Assembly: GCA_031267435.1 (NCBI GenBank)
Contig: JAIRZB010000007.1
Span: forward strand, 1 to 6,011
Source: Puniceicoccales bacterium
Lineage (GTDB): Bacteria; Verrucomicrobiota; Verrucomicrobiia; Opitutales; LL51
Direction of reading: 5' to 3'
Length of the DNA: 6,011 bases
Part shown: in pieces, positions 5,376 to 6,011 of the stretch
Layout: each line of letters begins with the position of its first letter
Position numbering within the stretch: position 1 is the stretch's first letter
The notes under the pieces: generated by a model
What the model saw: the letters and a program-made list of their open reading frames with translations, nothing else
Told to the model about the DNA's origin: nothing
Databases searched by the model: none
Position numbers and translations under genes: made by a program

Positions 5376-5472
5376 TCATTTTTTAGTTTTTAATAAATTG
5401 CTTCCCGTTTCACCGTGAATTTCAAAGGAGGAATTTTTACATCAAATTATACAAATTATTTCATCCTATTGT
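5363..5472. repeat. atpA leader repeat, copy 2 of 2
   Basis: Counterpart of 4291-4400, with one difference in 110 bases. Here it continues into the intact atpA start region, whereas in copy 1 the next 59 bases are missing. The strong AAAGGAGG at 5424-5431 has no ATG, GTG or TTG at a useful distance after it; the next ATG is at 5473. Confidence 0.95.
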
Positions 5473-5519
5473 ATGACAATATTCTTGCGAGCCGCTCGTT
5501 TATCTTTACAACTAAGGGC

Positions 5520-6011
5520 ATGACTGACACTATTTTCAATCAAATTCGCCGGGAGATTTTTTCTGCGGAGCTCGCAACAACTAAAAGAAATGTCGGTACG
5601 ATTCTTTCCATCGCCGATGGCGTTGCCGTTTTGGATGGTCTTTCCGAAGTAATGTATAACGAAATGGTCGATTTTGATCATGGTATCTTTGGCGTTGCCC
5701 TTAACCTCGAAGAAGACTTGGTAGGCGTTGTTATCTTCGGCGATGGATCGGGTCTAAAAGCTGGCGATCGGGCAAGTACCACCGGAAGATTACTTTCCGT
5801 TCCCGTAGGAAAAAATCTTCTCGGCCGTGTCGTTAATGCCATTGGCCAACCCATCGATGGTAAGGGCCCCATTGCCTCCGAAGAATTTTATCCCGTCGAA
5901 AAAATTGCCCACGGAATTATGCCCCGACAGTCCGTTTCCCAACCACTCCAAACCGGTATCCTTACCATTGATGCTATGATTCCCATTGGTCGCGGACAAC
6001 GGGAACTGATT
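5520..6011 (+). CDS. atpA: F1F0 ATP synthase subunit alpha, 5' part (runs off the right edge)
   Basis: AtpA forms the alpha3-beta3 head of F1, on the cytoplasmic face of the membrane, and binds a non-catalytic nucleotide. The visible 164 codons begin MTDTIFNQIRREIFSAEL and show the N-terminal beta-barrel (GTILSIADGVAVLDGL, GVALNLEEDLVGVVIFGDG), PVGKNLLGRVVNAIGQPIDGKGP, then RQSVSQPLQTG and PIGRGQRELI. The window ends two codons before the P-loop, which is seen only in the damaged copy (4523-4546); full proteins are about 500-520 residues. ATG 5520 fits the family's usual N-terminus. AAGGG at 5514-5518 is too close to be an ideal ribosome site, and the ATG overlaps the stop of a short frame as ATGA, suggesting coupled translation. 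No atpB, atpE, atpF or atpH is seen upstream, which is unusual, since atpH normally precedes atpA. Confidence 0.95.
   Translation, partial: MTDTIFNQIRREIFSAELATTKRNVGTILSIADGVAVLDGLSEVMYNEMVDFDHGIFGVALNLEEDLVGVVIFGDGSGLKAGDRASTTGRLLSVPVGKNLLGRVVNAIGQPIDGKGPIASEEFYPVEKIAHGIMPRQSVSQPLQTGILTIDAMIPIGRGQRELI

Noticed and set aside
5415..5519. N-terminal extension of AtpA from an in-frame GTG at 5415
   Set aside because: The frame is open, but the 35 extra residues do not resemble AtpA, the strong ribosome site lies after this GTG, and ATG 5520 fits the family's usual start.
5466..5999. Minus-strand frames opposite atpA, and one at 4409-4657 opposite the atpA fragment
   Set aside because: These are shadows of the conserved atpA coding frame; their similarity to each other only reflects the duplication.
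1..6011. tRNA, rRNA, CRISPR array or insertion sequence
   Set aside because: I saw no cloverleaf, no spaced short repeats, and no transposase motif or paired terminal inverted repeats; the repeats present are explained by the tandem duplication.

Overview
The window looks like a piece of a moderately AT-rich bacterial chromosome, probably from a host-associated bacterium with a rearranging genome. The only confidently named housekeeping gene is the start of atpA (F1 ATP synthase alpha), at the right edge on the + strand. Its protein signature (RQSVSQPLQTG, then, in a damaged second copy, an insert after the P-loop followed by YVAIGQKNSTIARTTKTL) reminds me most of Opitutales/Verrucomicrobiota AtpA, with Alphaproteobacteria as a second option. 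That is memory, not a search, so the phylum is tentative.

Left part (1-972): an open frame of uncertain reality at the edge, then a 198-aa + strand gene that resembles a ThyX-like conserved protein usually seen in phage genomes. A weak hairpin separates it from the next, convergent gene.

Middle (1098-5291): five genes, all on the minus strand, all starting with a likely Sec signal peptide. They are a 402-aa protein with a repeated YGDP motif, a 74-aa acidic protein, a 265-aa protein with a C-terminal J domain, and two small paralogues of 98 and 122 aa. Hairpins with a shared ACGAG/CTCGT stem follow three of the small genes and act as probable terminators. I see no sign of one long operon; each gene has its own leader and spacing.

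Right part (3672-6011): a tandem duplication. The unit ran from the first codons of the J-domain gene, through a small secreted-protein gene, into atpA. The left copy keeps the whole J-domain gene but only a piece of atpA, which has lost 59 and 361 bp. The right copy keeps atpA (to the window edge) but only the first six codons of the J-domain gene. The seam is at about 4695. The atpA halves of the two copies are almost identical, but the secreted-protein halves differ strongly, so the two halves have had different histories. A 21-nt inverted repeat ahead of both small genes is kept with a paired (compensatory) base change.

What is most worth attention: the exported J-domain protein, the set of neighbouring exported proteins of unknown role, and the mosaic duplication in which a secreted-protein gene diverges beside a nearly unchanged atpA fragment.
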